Positions 31,902-45,800 of a stretch of DNA of 64,000 bases are shown piece after piece; the first letter of the stretch is position 1; every line of letters begins with the position of its first letter. This stretch comes from Phoronis australis (Eukaryota > Phoronida > Phoronidae): assembly GCA_002633005.1 (NCBI GenBank), contig NMRA01000033.1:952611-1016610 (forward strand), read 5' to 3'. The position numbers and the translations under genes were made by a program. Below the pieces are notes generated by a model. That model did not search any database. It was not told the origin of the DNA and saw only the letters and a program-made list of their open reading frames with translations.

Positions 31902-34642
31902 ACTGCAAAATACAATTTCCTTGACTTTTATTTCTTACAAGTCTTTGGAATCGCGGGTACTGAGTGTATTTATATCCTGCAATCAAGACTCTTCATACTT
32001 AAATAATCTGAAACGATCACTCATCCGTTGACTGTAATTATACTAAAATTGATAGCAGGCACCAACACTGATGAGAAAAAGCTTTTTCAATTAAAAATTG
32101 CAGCCGAAGTCGAAACAGCTCTACCTGGCAGCCCGAAGCATGAGTTGTAAATCTTTAATGACCAGCCGTCAACGATTTTAGTGAATCAACAAAAATATTT
32201 GCTTTACGCCATAGCCCTACATGTACTCTAGCTGGAAATTAAAAACTATTTTGCTTGGGAAGAACTCAAAAGCCGGAGTTCATAGGTGAGTGCTTTGCGA
32301 AAACACACAGTCTGACTGTTGAGCCAAATCCCGATTTACGAGATGATGTCAACGTGTAATTCAATTCTAACATCAGGATGAGAAAACCATAGCACTGTTT
32401 GACACTGAGCGTAAAACGTCTCTTCAGAAGGGTAGCCTTATCATCAAAACCAGCGTACAGCATTAAGTGACTATATGTAAGCTGTTACCACGACTACAGC
32501 TAATGCTAAGCGACCGTGACACAAACACCAGTCTGTGACAACGCTCCAACCATTACGGATTAACGACATTTACTTCCCGTTTGCTGCTGACCAGTCGCTA
32601 ATTTGAATGCTTTTCAATCCGCCAATGAACGGTCGACCAATTTTATATAAAGTTTTTCGTGGAGCGACATCGAGTTTAATCGCGTTCAATTTTCTCGACA
32701 ATCGATATCTGCGGCATTTTTTTCGGAAATGGGAAGAAGTCTTTACGACTTTGTTTTTGATTCACGGTGTAGGTGACGGCTTAAAATAATAGCAAACGTT
32801 CAGGGTTATGCCCAGTCATTAAATAGCAATCGAGCGAAGCGCAAGGTTTTACAGTCGCGATATCACATAAATAGACGCGTGACAACTTTAACGTGTAGTC
32901 TCCGTAACATTTTCCGGATATGGTTTAAGTGGAGACTGAGTTTGATAAATGTGTTCAAAACTCTCAAACTGCTGGGAAGTTTTCAAGGTTTAAGTGCAGG
33001 CGAGACTTGACTATATTACACGGGTTTGGTAATCCTCAGACATCTTCAGCCTAAAGGTTTGTCGACAAGGTAGGTTAATAAGCGATGTTCCAACTAACCA
33101 ATCTACATGGCTGCGTTCTGAAATAGTTTTATTTTCCCCTTCGTTGAGAGATCATCGACGAACGTTTTTCCATAAAAACATGAATTCCGACTCACGGAAT
33201 TGCGGGTTTAGAGAAGATGCTGACACTTGAACAGTTCTCCAAACCTGAGACAGACCAGAATTCAAACGCCTTGTTTTGTAAATTACGTCCCAAGACGGTA
33301 GAGTTTTCAATTGCGTCCACAGATACATGTACGGCTCAAGGTTTCTGTTTGCCTACAGCTTCCCTAGAAGTCGAAAACAATCATTGCTATAATTCATATC
33401 TTTGACATTTTTAGAGCATTTGGCCCATGAAAATGTTTACACCTAAACGCTGTAACACGAAAGGAAATAGATAGCAATACACAGTGTATATGTTACTTAT
33501 TTTCTTGAAAGAGCATTCCGTTTTGTGTTCCTTCAAACACATTGAGGACAATCCTATTTGGGGAACCGGTTTCGAAGTCGAGTTGTCATTTAGTAATTTC
33601 TAAACGGCCAGTTGTCGGCTGCATTATTGTCAACACATCCACACATGCGATTTATACCGTTTTAAACAGCGACCCCTTTGCTTGTTGACCTTGCAGAATA
33701 GGGGAAGACAGGCATGTCTAAAACTTGTAATAGGGGAGAAAAATAAATCACGTAATTGCAATCAACGTAGGACTGACCAGGTTGGCAATTATGTGCAACC
33801 GCCATGACAGGCATCAATCAAAGTTTGTTTCGCCCGAGTTCTGCTCGTGTGAATAGTCCCTCAGAATCTGGGCTGTTCGTATGTATGTATGTACGTGTGA
33901 CCATCTGAGACAGTGCATAGGATGTGAATAAATTGACGAGCTTTATTCTTTTTTCGGGCAAAAAGGTTGAGAAGCACGGTTTAAAAGGCAGGCTTTGAGG
34001 TCACCAAAACAAGGTGAACCTTTTAAAGGTGACAAAATTTAATCAATCTTTTCTTGACCCAAGTGCAGTGGTTCAAGGTAACTGGCAACTGACGTCATCA
34101 ACAAGTTTATTAAGTGCAACGTATGGTGACGAGGTGCAAGCTTGCTTCATCACCAAAACTGAAACTCGGACTGCTGAAGGGAAGGGCGGGCCTAAAACCG
34201 AAAGGGTCGGCGAGAAAAGCGAAGAACGTACCTTCAAATGGGAAGGACAGACCCCGAAATGGAAGGACGGGGTTGTGATGGGAAGGACGGACCGTTCCCT
34301 CCGATCTGAGATCGCGCTACTGAATTGCATCGCTTCGACGCGTGTCAAACGCTAAAATTTTATTCTTTTCGTCGCCACAGCAGGCCTACTAAATGTTAGC
34401 CTTGATGCAAAGCTGTACGAAAATATAGTCGCCAAAAGGCTTCGTTTTCACTTTCTGTCATACACAAGTAGCTTCTCGATGGCTAACTACAGATATAAAC
34501 CCGCACAAAAACACGAGATCATTCATCACAACACTACACTGTACATGTATCTGCTGGTTGTGCGAAATGAAAATGCTGAAAATGCTAATACATATAGATT
34601 ATTACATGGCGAAGTGGTTATCCTCCGTTATCTAGAGCCCGA
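31902..34642. other. Intergenic, nothing recognised
   Basis: A GGAAGGACGG-type imperfect short repeat lies near 34240-34290. No gene or larger repeat seen. Confidence 0.6.
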
Positions 34643-34708
34643 GTGGATTTTGTAGAATTATCGCCCGAGGGGCGCTAGCCCCGAGGGTGATAATTCTACA
34701 AAATCCAC
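34643..34708. repeat. 66-bp hairpin, perfect 20-bp arms with palindromic GC-rich loop
   Basis: Left arm 34643-34662 (GTGGATTTTG...) and right arm 34689-34708 (...CAAAATCCAC) are exact reverse complements. The 26-nt centre contains GGGGC-GCTA-GCCCC flanked by CCCGAGGGG and CCCCGAGGG. Small hairpin MITEs with GC-rich loops of this style occur in marine invertebrate genomes. Confidence 0.8.
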
Positions 34709-35524
34709 GTAGTTTTCAATTTTGTTAATTGAAACCTATCAACTTGCAGACGAGATCATTACCTCTTTTCCTTAGACTGCGTTTAAACAGTTACTTGCGG
34801 GTTTTGCATAGCCCACATGTCGCGGGCCCCTAAGTTCTGTCATTACCCGGTTGCTCCACTCAAAATTTCAATATGGCGTCGCTGCAAATCCGCTATTGGA
34901 GATACTTAGATCCGGTCAGATTACATGCATGTATCTCCAAATAGGCCAATGTAACACATGTGGCATTTTCTGAAGGAAAGACATATTATCTTGTAATATC
35001 TGGCATCAAAGGCGATGCCAAGCGACCATCTCTGCTTTTGATAACGAGGCTTCATTTCTTCTATTCCCCTTTCTCCTAAAATTATCTCTGTGCCGAACAT
35101 TTTTAACAGACTCACAAAATGTTGTTTGGTGACCCGACTCGTAAACGAGACGGTCTCGCCACCTGGTGGTTGGGTGAAAACTGCCAGCATTGAAACTGTT
35201 CCGCTTTATTGACGTGAATGTTTATTAAAAGTGCGTTGCTTATCATCCTGTGTTTGCCAAAGCAAACTGTGAACGACAAATACTGCTTAATGCGTACCCT
35301 GAATACATTGGTCTTCTTTATCCTTTTCATCGTAATCAACAATGCTATTTTTGTTATGTTTTGTAATTAATATAATAATTTTCTTTTGACAAATTGCATC
35401 CGTCAACGCATGATAATTGCGGTCACTGGTGACATAAAATTAAGTAAATTTAACACTGCACAAATTAAGGAGTGTTGACATGCGCTGGATTGGATTTTGT
35501 AATTTTCTTGAAAGTTTTTAAACT

Positions 35525-35576
35525 TTGAAGACGCTTCATATTATCACTTAAAAGTGATAATATGAAGCGTCTTCAA
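35525..35576. repeat. 52-bp near-perfect palindrome, 25-bp arms, 2-nt spacer
   Basis: Left arm 35525-35549 begins TTGAAGACGCTTCATA; right arm 35552-35576 ends TATGAAGCGTCTTCAA. All 25 pairs match, with AA in the centre. Single copy as far as I can see in this window. Confidence 0.9.
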
Positions 35577-38500
35577 TTACATTCTCAGAAAGGCCACTCA
35601 AGACTTACCCGTTCCACGAGACTACTGAGATTGTCGGGTGAAGCATTCGTTGTTTTATGGTGGGACACTTGGAAAAATGCCATATCTCAGAAACGATGTA
35701 TTGGATTCATATGAAACTTTCAGATACTATATTTGATTTATGCACTGTTTTCCAAACTCTATGTTATAGTTGTTTTTCAAATGTTCCATCTTTCCACTAG
35801 GGTCTTTAAAAATAAAACTTTTACAATTTTCATGAAAAAGTTGTAAAATTGCAACATCTATTAAATTAAGTAATTTTATAACAAAAAATTATCTCAGCTA
35901 TTTCATATTTTTTCGTATTTCTGGTACAACATGATAAGGATATCCTTGAAAATCAGTTTATTTAGATGTCTGTTTTTGAAAAAATGACATCACCCCTGTT
36001 TAACGTCGATTACGTTTTAATTCCCACATGTTTCTAGAAAGTTGAGACTTAAAATACAATAAGTTGTTGATGAGCAGTATATCTGTTTTTGTCAGAGCCA
36101 TAGTATAGTAGGCCTATAGGAAATGTAGCCGTGTTGATGTTGATTTGTTTATCACGTGTAGGTAAAAACAAACGTTAAAGATGTAGGTGTAGAATTAGGC
36201 ACGGTTTTGTTTATCGGTTGTTGTCTAGTAACGCTAATGGGATTTTATTGCTGAATTAAAGTACGTTTACACTAATATGTTTTTCCTTGCTTTACTAACA
36301 CGTTTTTGTGCTGAAAAAGTGTCATCCGCCAAAACGTGTATCGTGTTATTTATTAATAACATAGAAAAGTGTTGATTCAAATGCGACACAACGCATGTAC
36401 GTAGATCTGCTGTCATCAAAAGAGTTTTCATAAGTGCTACGTTTTGGGGATCTCACCTTGAACATAAATGTCACTATGTTATGATACCCTTGTTTTCCTC
36501 TAAGGTGTCTTTCTTGTTGTTAAATTTTATTGAAAAGATATGACTCATAAAAATCAAAATTTAAATTCTAATGTCCTCGTACTTTCAGAAAATATCAACT
36601 TTTATTGAATTAAAATCGATAGTTTTGAAGGTATGTGGCTAAACAGGCAGTCCTGCCAGTAAGGTCCAACATAACCTTGAGGTTCAAGTACTTCTCGCAA
36701 TGGTCTTCGTTTAACTGTGTCTGTATACAATGTATACATGTACATGCAAAAATCAACTGGGAAGACCAGTCGCGTTGTTAAGGTAACTGCACCACTACCT
36801 TCGTTAATAGAGGTCAAAGTTCGTATTTTTAAAACCTGTGGTGAGCAAAGAAACACAATTGTGTCATGTAAGCCTGACGAATATACTTCCGGGACGTGAC
36901 CAGCGATTTTCCAAAACGCGCTTTTTACGACATTGCCGTATCTTTCACAGACGTGAAAACTTCGCACAACAAAACTCACAAAGTCTGTTTAATCGTTCTG
37001 TTTTCTACAAAAGCGCCCTATCAATCCTAGATCTAAGCTTCCATAAAGGAAGTTTTCCAAATTTTTCGCGAACTGTTAATATCTTCATTATTTCATTAAA
37101 GTTCTTGGGCTAAAGGCCTGAAATAAAATCACGTTCACACGTCTGCATCTAAAACAAGAATAGACCAAATTTGCAGAACACAAAAGAGTCACGTGACTGA
37201 AAACGTCCAGGCACTCATTTTGTATTAATAGCAATGCATTGAGATTTTAAAAAGATCTTATCGATAACTGGTATTTTAGAAAATACTTGAAGAAAGACAC
37301 AAAGTAATATAGGCAGCCAGTTACTGTATCAAATGTCGTTTCGCCGTCTTACACATATATCTATTTTTCGTTCGAAGCGACGTCATTGACGCGTGTTGAG
37401 TGTACTTTATAGCAGACCTCATTTGCGTTGTCGTTCTTGTTCATGACTTGGTATCTCATTTTGAAAATCGAAACAACAGTTCGATCAGCCAATTGTGTGA
37501 TTTTTTGCCAATTCACATTTGATTAGATAGTGAATTCGGGTTTGTTAAGTCCGATTAGGAGATTGCCATTTTTACATGGTGAGGGATCGGCCTTCCACGG
37601 ATCCGATGTTTCTTAGTGTGTTACTTTATTTGTCCAAAACGATATCACAGGTCTCTGTAGTAAAATGTGAAATGTTATTGAGTACGAAGGTCCACCGCCC
37701 CAAGGAACTACGGTGTTGGTTTTCCCTTTGGAGGTCACACTAAACGACTTCACGATACTGTACGATCTGTGCAACACGTTCATTACCTCAAACCATTAAT
37801 TCTTTCAAACAAAATCAGGTTTTGTACACTGATTTGATTTTCGTATATGGCGTTCTATTTTTAAACAAATCTGGCATTTCTTATTTCTGCCTTAATATGT
37901 GACGTCACAAAACGAACACACATCTGGGCAATTGAGTGAGATTAACAACTATAAGAACATTACTTACATGTATAACACTCATTATAACCCTGAATGAACA
38001 CTATAAGAGCCTTACTTATAACACTCATTATAACCCTGAATGAACACTGTTAAATTGGATTGCAAAATCTCATTTGTTCTTCGTTCTTCCCGACTATTTA
38101 AAAATGTATTTCAGCAACCTGGCATTTCTGGTTTTCTGTATACTACCGGTAGTTGTGTTAGTGGTGACAAAGATATTGGTGGTGTTGATGCACTGTTTGT
38201 GATATCACTCCATCCAGGAGCGAGGGAATAAAATTTTGCGGTTCCATGATTACATGTCAGGCACCTCTTGTACAAGGACGGCATCACACTGTTTTGCCTT
38301 TGAGATATTTAAAAGTAATGTGGTAAAGTCTAAAATTGTACAAGTGATGTTCATTCGTTAAGTTTCCTACTGTCCGCGAACAAACGGTTGCAGCCGAAGG
38401 GTTTTGTACCAGTCCTGTCAGCTTAGCGCAGATTGCGACGAACAGTTTACATGAATTACCCAAGGAACTTTATCATATACATTCATAAAAGCTGTACTCT

Positions 38501-39788
38501 GAGAAGAGTTTTAACGAACTTCTAATAGAGAAAAGATCGTCACTCACCCTAAAGCTGCAATGCTTATTGTCAGATCTGTTAATTACAAATGTCTTCATAC
38601 AAAACCATATTTTATATATTCGTTGAAAGATTAGGTGCTATCGATTTCAAACTTGCTGTTTCAAGTCGCTTTCCAATTAATGACGAAACTTCGCTTTTTC
38701 TGAAGTTTCGGTAGGTTGGAAATGTTATCTCGGTAGTTAATTAATATGCAAGCGAAACTTCACTAAAAATTGTAGGATTTATTAGCGAGTCTTCGGTACT
38801 CACTGAAATTTCGGTGTAGTGGGAACAGTCAAAGCGCTGCATCGTCGAAGCTATCGGTAGAGGTCGCGGCAACGATATACATGTGCGATCACGCAAGACT
38901 CGAAAAACGTGTTCTTTGTTATTGCAGCGTAGCCTACATGCTCTCAATAGACGGACCTAAATAAAAAGAAAGCGTATCTGATGGAGAATGGCACTGATCG
39001 TTTTCACGAACACTCGTAAATGGCAGGGGAACAATTTTCAGTTAGCCGCGAACTCACAACTCAATATGATGTTAAAGCGATAACTTCGATCTCGCTGTCT
39101 AATGGAACGGTTCCCGTAATGGGAAAGCGACATCAGAATGGGTAAAACGAGTGACGGTATCAGCCCAAGACCCTAACATTAATTATCATCAAAACAAAGG
39201 AGTTTGTCGAATTCGTAAATTTTCCGGTGAGAGACATCAAGTGACGTAAATGACAAACATGTACATGTATTTGATTTTGCGTTCCGTCATGCACGTGGAA
39301 GTTTCCTAACGGAAAAGGCATCTTGTATGACAGTGAAAACGACACGTAATTTGGTAAGAGGATGCTAAGTCCAGCTTTGTCATTTAAGCCAAAACGAATT
39401 CTACTGCGTAATTAGCACCCCCGAAACATGAAAGTATTAACTTGCTAAGACACTGTTACACTGTGACACAAAGTGAATCTTGTCATTCGACTGGGTACGC
39501 TGACTTTCCCCACAGCTACGGGGGTTATGATATTTTATGAAGTTTCAAATTTCCTGCAAACTTTTGAGAGTTAACACGGGTAATTAATCAGAGTTTTTGT
39601 TTCATAGGTTCATATCTGTTTTCCAAAAACAAAGACTAGAATCATTTTAATCAGACAAAGTTTATTATTCAGAAATAGCTACCATCTCATCAGTTCTAGC
39701 GTATTAACGAAAAGAAACCGACGAATTTACATCTTCTTTGACAGTTTGTAGTAACCTTTCAACACGGGATTATATTCCTATTTTACAG
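35577..39788. other. Intergenic / upstream of the GPCR start exon
   Basis: Contains a direct duplication of about 45 bp at 37955-38045 (CTTA...TATAACACTCATTATAACC then CTGAATGAACACT). No convincing 5'UTR exon or promoter could be placed, although the acceptor-like sequence just before 39789 predicts one somewhere upstream. Confidence 0.5.
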
Positions 39789-39827
39789 AAAGAGCCTCGC
39801 AGTCAGGGGAAGCGACGTGGTTAAATT

Positions 39828-39884
39828 ATGTCTTCGTCGATTGTCACCACAGCTTTAAGTGTTCTTCTCTGTCTCCTGGCGAAG
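39828..39884 (+). CDS. GPCR exon 1: signal peptide
   Basis: ATG at 39828 starts MSSSIVTTALSVLLCLLAK, an ideal short signal peptide, ending at GAAG/GTAAAT. It is phase 0 and so joins cleanly to GCTTCCAAC at 55203. TATTTTACAG just before 39789 could be an acceptor, making this an internal exon with a 5'UTR exon upstream. The 15.3-kb distance to exon 2 means the link is inferred, but exon 2 lacks a start and a signal peptide of its own. Confidence 0.65.
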
Positions 39885-42800
39885 GTAAATACGTTTTACT
39901 ACCTTGTAAAGCAACGATGTTCCTTAATAGTCTTTGTCAGTCTGGTGGTCGTATCCAACAAAAGAATAAAGGGTATGTTTGAAGGTCCAACAGTTGACGG
40001 CCTTTGAAAGATGTGATGAGTAAATCTAAAAATGGCCTCAGAGATGCCCTTGCCATGTAGCAGTAGGACAGTCCCGGATTTCATGGCATTTCAGTACCCA
40101 CAATGCTGTAACAACACTCAAGCAGATTTTTAGCCTCGTTTTCGCGCCATTTATATTTCGCGTGTTATTTATTGGTGGCTTCATATTTTTTCTTCTTGTC
40201 TACATTACTTGTATTCGACATTCCAATGCCTGCTAAGTTTTACTGCTGTGCTGTGGGGTGCAACTCCGAAGGCAGAAAGTTGGATGCGATATTTTCCGAC
40301 ACGATTCCTAGCCGGAATCAGCCCAACATTTGGGAAAACGAGGCCACTGTCCTAACGTATTTTTCTACCTCCGAAGCTATCCTTTTGGTCTATGCCATCA
40401 AAAGAAATTGAGTGTTCACTTGCCATTAAAGCGAGGTAATTGGGAACAATGGTGCAAAATCAATGTCGCTAAGTTGAGCAGAATTGCACGAATTTATATC
40501 AGACAAAATTTTTTCATCAAAATGCTTCAAATTTCTTTCCGTGAATGAGTGTTTCTTTTCCTTTTTCTGCGAGGCCTATGACTCTCGATATCCCCAGTTG
40601 ATGAACAACGTGACCTTCAGGTACCGGTCTTACTCGCACTTTGGCTCCATATAGACATTTAAAAATCTGGCATGGTGTCAAACAACACGAGCTAGACTGG
40701 TAATTGTTACCCCCGAAAAACTGTATCGTCGGGTTACCAGTTACAATTATCAGGTTATCTGGTTTTCAAAGCGTAAGTTACACAAGCTGATTAACCAGTT
40801 TTGTATAATTATGCTGCCGACAACCCGTCGTCCGAAAATTCAAAACTCAGCGACACGAATTTCAATCGTTTAATAAGTCAAAGATTGCTAACATTATAAA
40901 GTTTTCAAAAACGAGTTCAAGTTTACGCTCAAAAGCAGTCAAAAGTGAGGCAATTTCTGTAAGACAAGAGAGGTGGCAAATCCACTGGCTGTCTACCAAA
41001 GCCAAAGATTTTACAGTATCTTTGCCAAAGCTCGACATTTCTGGAAATTCGGCACTCATCTCGCACGCCAGCCCAGTGCTCGATTTCGTTCCCAAATGCT
41101 TATCCCAGAGGCTCTTCTCCCTCTGGCGTTTTTTCACACGTAAACTCAAGAGATTAACCCCAGGGTTTTAACTCCGACTTTGATCAGCACTACACACAGT
41201 CGTGTTTATGTGATTTGTTACAAATCACCAATTCTGAACAAAGGCTTCCCGTCAATAAAGGCGATGACCTTGCCATAAAACCGATTTCATCCCTTTAAAA
41301 ATCAATGGTATTGCTCTAAAAACGACTATTCGATCTTGTATCAATGATTCTGGGATTCAAACTGAATCCTCGGAAACGCACTTTTTCACACGCCTTTTAT
41401 TAACTACATTGTATAGATGGTTCTTGCTGAAGAAAAGTAAGCATTTGGGTGACTCATAAAATAAGCCGTTCATAGAAAAGTTTGTATTTTGCTCATTTCT
41501 GGTGAAGTGTATTTACACTTTGAAGTGTTTTCAAGTAATTATGTCGTCTGCAGGTCGTGTAATGTGTAAGTTCAATTTTGAGTTTGTTTTCATAGCCGAT
41601 AATGCAATCTATCGTTGGTGTGGGGCACACTCATTTCTTCATCAAGGGAGTGCAAAGCGCGGGGGGCAGCTATAAAAACAAACCAATAATACAACCTGCG
41701 TTTTTCAATTCCCGTTACCTAGGTACACCATGGTTTTGGATTGCTTTTGGAAGAGTGTGGTATTATGATGCAACCAACGTTCACGGAAAATGAATTGGCT
41801 TACTTCCCCGTCTTGGTCGACATTTAACAAGCATACCTTTTGTGTTTAGAATCTATACCCGAGATAATGCATTTTCCAATAAACTTTCACTCAAATGTTT
41901 CATTTTTAGATCATGCGCATAGTAGTTTCACTTACATGTACAAGTGTATAGGCAGGCCGTTATACACTGTATTTTATGTATGAATGTGTCGAAACTGGTG
42001 TTCATGTGTGCGCGTGTGTGTGAGAGTGTGTGTTTGTCCATTCTTAGTAATCTTTATTATAGCTCAAGTTAAATTGAAACGTTTACCATTTTGTAACGGA
42101 TAACTCCCGTTTCATTATAATGTGTAGAGTTTTACTCGAGCGTTTTACATATGTAGGCGTAATAGCCTAATTCGGGATAAAGGGTCAGTTTCATATTAAG
42201 GCGTATGGCGGGCCTAAATTCGCACACCTACGGTGATAATTTTGATGTTAAGCTACGGTTTGAGTGCGTTTTAAGTTAAACTGAGAAGCGTTAACAGTAA
42301 CTGGTAAATAAGCATGATCCTTTAAGTTAGATTTGCACTACGCCCTGTTTACCGGGCCAGATAAAGCAAACTAGCTCTTTTACAATCTTAAAATCTTTTT
42401 GTGACAAGATTCTATGTCCGTTACCAACAAGAATATCGAAATCAGCAGCCACTCTAGAAAACGCTTCAGAGTTTATTCGGGTTGGGAAACCCTGAAATTG
42501 CGAATTCGAAAACCATGACGCATCTACGCATTGCATGTGACATGACTTGGTAACCGATATGGACTCGTATCACTCTAAGGAATACCATGAGAATGATTTT
42601 CTGAGAGTAAAAGACCTCGTTTTACTTTCTGTTTTTGGCCTGATCAACAGGGTCAAATGCAGTTTTAAGGAACAATTTTCGAGCTCTTAACATTGCTTCA
42701 CTGTCATTACGTGACGTCTGTTATACCGTGGATACAAATACATTGCGCATCCATGCCGGTTTGCCCATAAAATAGGATTCCAAGTTCTAGGAAACTTATC

Positions 42801-45800
42801 ACGACAAACTTGTGGGTAACTTGCTCTTTGCTGGTTTTGTCATTAAATCGCAGCTGGCTTTCGCGAATTCGATGAACACTTGGTTTTGGTGTCCTGGAGG
42901 GAGCCCTGGACTGAGTGTATTAGGCTACGCACATTCTGGGTGTTCTGATAGCATTTCCGCCTTTCGGCACAATAGAAGGTGTTTATGTGTGTTTTACGAA
43001 AAAAAAGTTCACCGCATTACCAAAAATAGATTTTATTGAAGAGCACACGAGTTGGTCGCAGTGCATTGACGATAAAACATTATTCGTTCCACTTCTTTGA
43101 TCGTCTTGCCTGTCTTCACTAAAGCTAAACTAGTCACAAATGCGCTGGTCGAATGAAAAATGTGGATACCATAATTTATTCTACAGTCACATTAAAACAA
43201 AATAGTCATGACATCGCGTACATGTAAAGCAACACATAAAACTTAAATAACCGGCAAAATGACACATAAATAGATTTTTGTTGAGTTCGAGTGAAAATGA
43301 TGACCCGGTTACCCTATCATTAGCAAAGGTCATTTCATCTTTTTGCAGGATCCTCTCTGCAGTGGCAACAGGTGTCCTTAATTTCACACTTGAAATAGAC
43401 CGAGAATAGTAGAAACTAGTAAAAATAGCCATGATGTAAATGGCCTCCCTTTTTTTCTAAATAATTTCAGGAAATGTTTCCACGTGCGCTTGTGTAACAT
43501 GAGCATAAATAGCTTCTACAGCTCCATAATTCTTTACCTAGTGTGTTTTCTCAAAACATTGGACCGTAATATTCAAATATTTGTAAATTTTAGTGCACAT
43601 TAGTGCACCATTCCAGTTTCTGACCACGGAATTTTTAGGTGATACAGCAGCTGTGTTGTGCGCAGTGCGGTGACTAGAGCATTAATGAACCTTTAACGTG
43701 TGGCTAAATTTGCGAATCCGTAAGAAAAAAATTCTTTAATTTATCTTCGGCATTTTCTTCAGACACGTCTTCCTTTGACACTTCGGCAAAACTGTTTGCG
43801 TCTTTTCTCACAGTCAGGTAATGCACTAGAACTGTCGTTACCCAAGTTTTAGACGACAAGCCTGCTCTCAGTAGAAATGGACGCTCAGTTGTCTCGCAAG
43901 TGTGATCGTCAAGGAGACTGTTTGCCGATGCCTTCTTGCCTGTGGCCCCCACACATGACACGATGCGACTCATCGGTATCTAGCATCCGTTTATAAAAAG
44001 TTGTTAGTCTGGTATTGGATAAGTCGGTCGTAACTGCTATTAATTTCCACAGAGTACATTAACCTGACCTGGGTCTGCCGTTGTCAAGTCAGAAAATGAA
44101 AAGTTATCAATTTAACCTCAGTTGCAACTTTTGGCTCTTATAAAAATCCAGCGTGGCGCTTGCAATACCCGCACGTGCCAACGACTATCTTAACGCACCT
44201 ACGATTGTCTTAGCTAAAACGGGAACTACTGTACTTGTACGACGTTCGGTAATATAAGCTCCTGGATTGTCGCAAACACTTCACTACAATGATTAAGACT
44301 GGGCATTGAAAACTACATGATATGACTGATACAAAATCAACATATCAAAAATTAGTTGACGACCATCGTAAAACCCACGCACTGCAGGATGTGGTTGAGT
44401 TTGAATATCCAACGGCAAATACAACTTACAACATAAACGACATGATGACGATGATTATGATGGTGATGATGGTAACGATGATGACGCTGATGACGGTGAT
44501 GATGATTATGAAAGGGATGATGTTGACGATGATGACGATGATAATGATAATGATTATAATGATGATGATGATGATGATGGTGATGATGATGGGGATGATG
44601 GCGACGACAACGATGATGAAGATGGTGATGATGATGATGGTAATGATTATAACGACGATGACGATGGTCGCGGTGACGAAGATGATGGTGATAATATCGA
44701 TGATTCCACAGAAACCACTGTTTGCGTTAGACTTGTCCAGTCGAATGGACAATATAACAGTACTTATCTCCCTCATGACAATAACATGTTATATCAATCA
44801 CTCGCCTTTTGCGATGGTATTGGTGATCCACTATCATGGTTAATGGCCTATTATAACAAAATTACCAAAAATTTATATGAGCATTATTTTATTTTAACAA
44901 TTGCACAGTTCGAGCTATCCGACTACATGTACGTTAAATAAGAAAAATGTCTGAATTGTTACCATAGTTTTGTAATGAGGTCAATAGCTCAATTGTTATC
45001 GAATTAGAAGACCATTACCAAAAGCGCATGACACAGAGACGTGTGCACACCAGGATAATATAGTCTTTCAACTTAGATCAAATGGAAATCATTGACAAAG
45101 TAAATCTGTATTGACTTATTAGCAAATATGAAGTAACCCGTACCTCAGCTGCCATAGTTTTTGAATATACATGTACCATAGAACTCAAGATACTGGAATA
45201 TTACCTTTCGCACGTGACCCATGCCCTTCAGTGTCAGAGCTTGCGACCCGAGATTTCACGGGACTCGTCGCGAGAATTTGCACTCTGTATGTTCGACTAT
45301 CCGCTCGACTGAGTTTTGATTTAGCGTTGTAGTCTAATTTCATTGTTTCGATTTCATTTTCAGTGAGGCTTTGTTTGATGCCAGACGTAGCCACATAAAC
45401 CCTGTTCATTAGCACAATACTTGGTCTGAGGCAGCAATTTTGCAGTGACTATCCATGCCTTGTATTTTAGTCTATAGCTTTTGCCATCTATTATATGTCT
45501 CAGAGATCAAAAGAACTTTGAAAAAGACAAAAGGCCACACTGAAACTATTATGGTTACATTGGTGGGCTAATTTGAATAGCACTTAGTTGATTATTTTTT
45601 GATATAGTTATTTCTCTCTCGATAGCAATTAGTAACAACTCACCTGCAAATATTTTAACAGTGTCGCATCGCGTGACATATAGCACATGTACGTCTGAGA
45701 CAACAACTCATTTGTGTAATGGTTACCTGTTGCCAAGATATAATGTTAATTCATTTTCTAAGCGTTATCTACATTGTATAGCATTCACTTATACTCGTGA

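Noticed and set aside
13988-39827. A further gene between CCDC47 and the receptor
   Set aside because: I looked on both strands for exon-like frames with splice signals and family motifs and found only transposon-related pieces.
44322-44843. 173-residue Met-rich frame and its 116-residue Ile-rich antisense
   Set aside because: Simple-repeat translations of the GAT tract; composition and lack of any non-repeat domain rule out a real protein.
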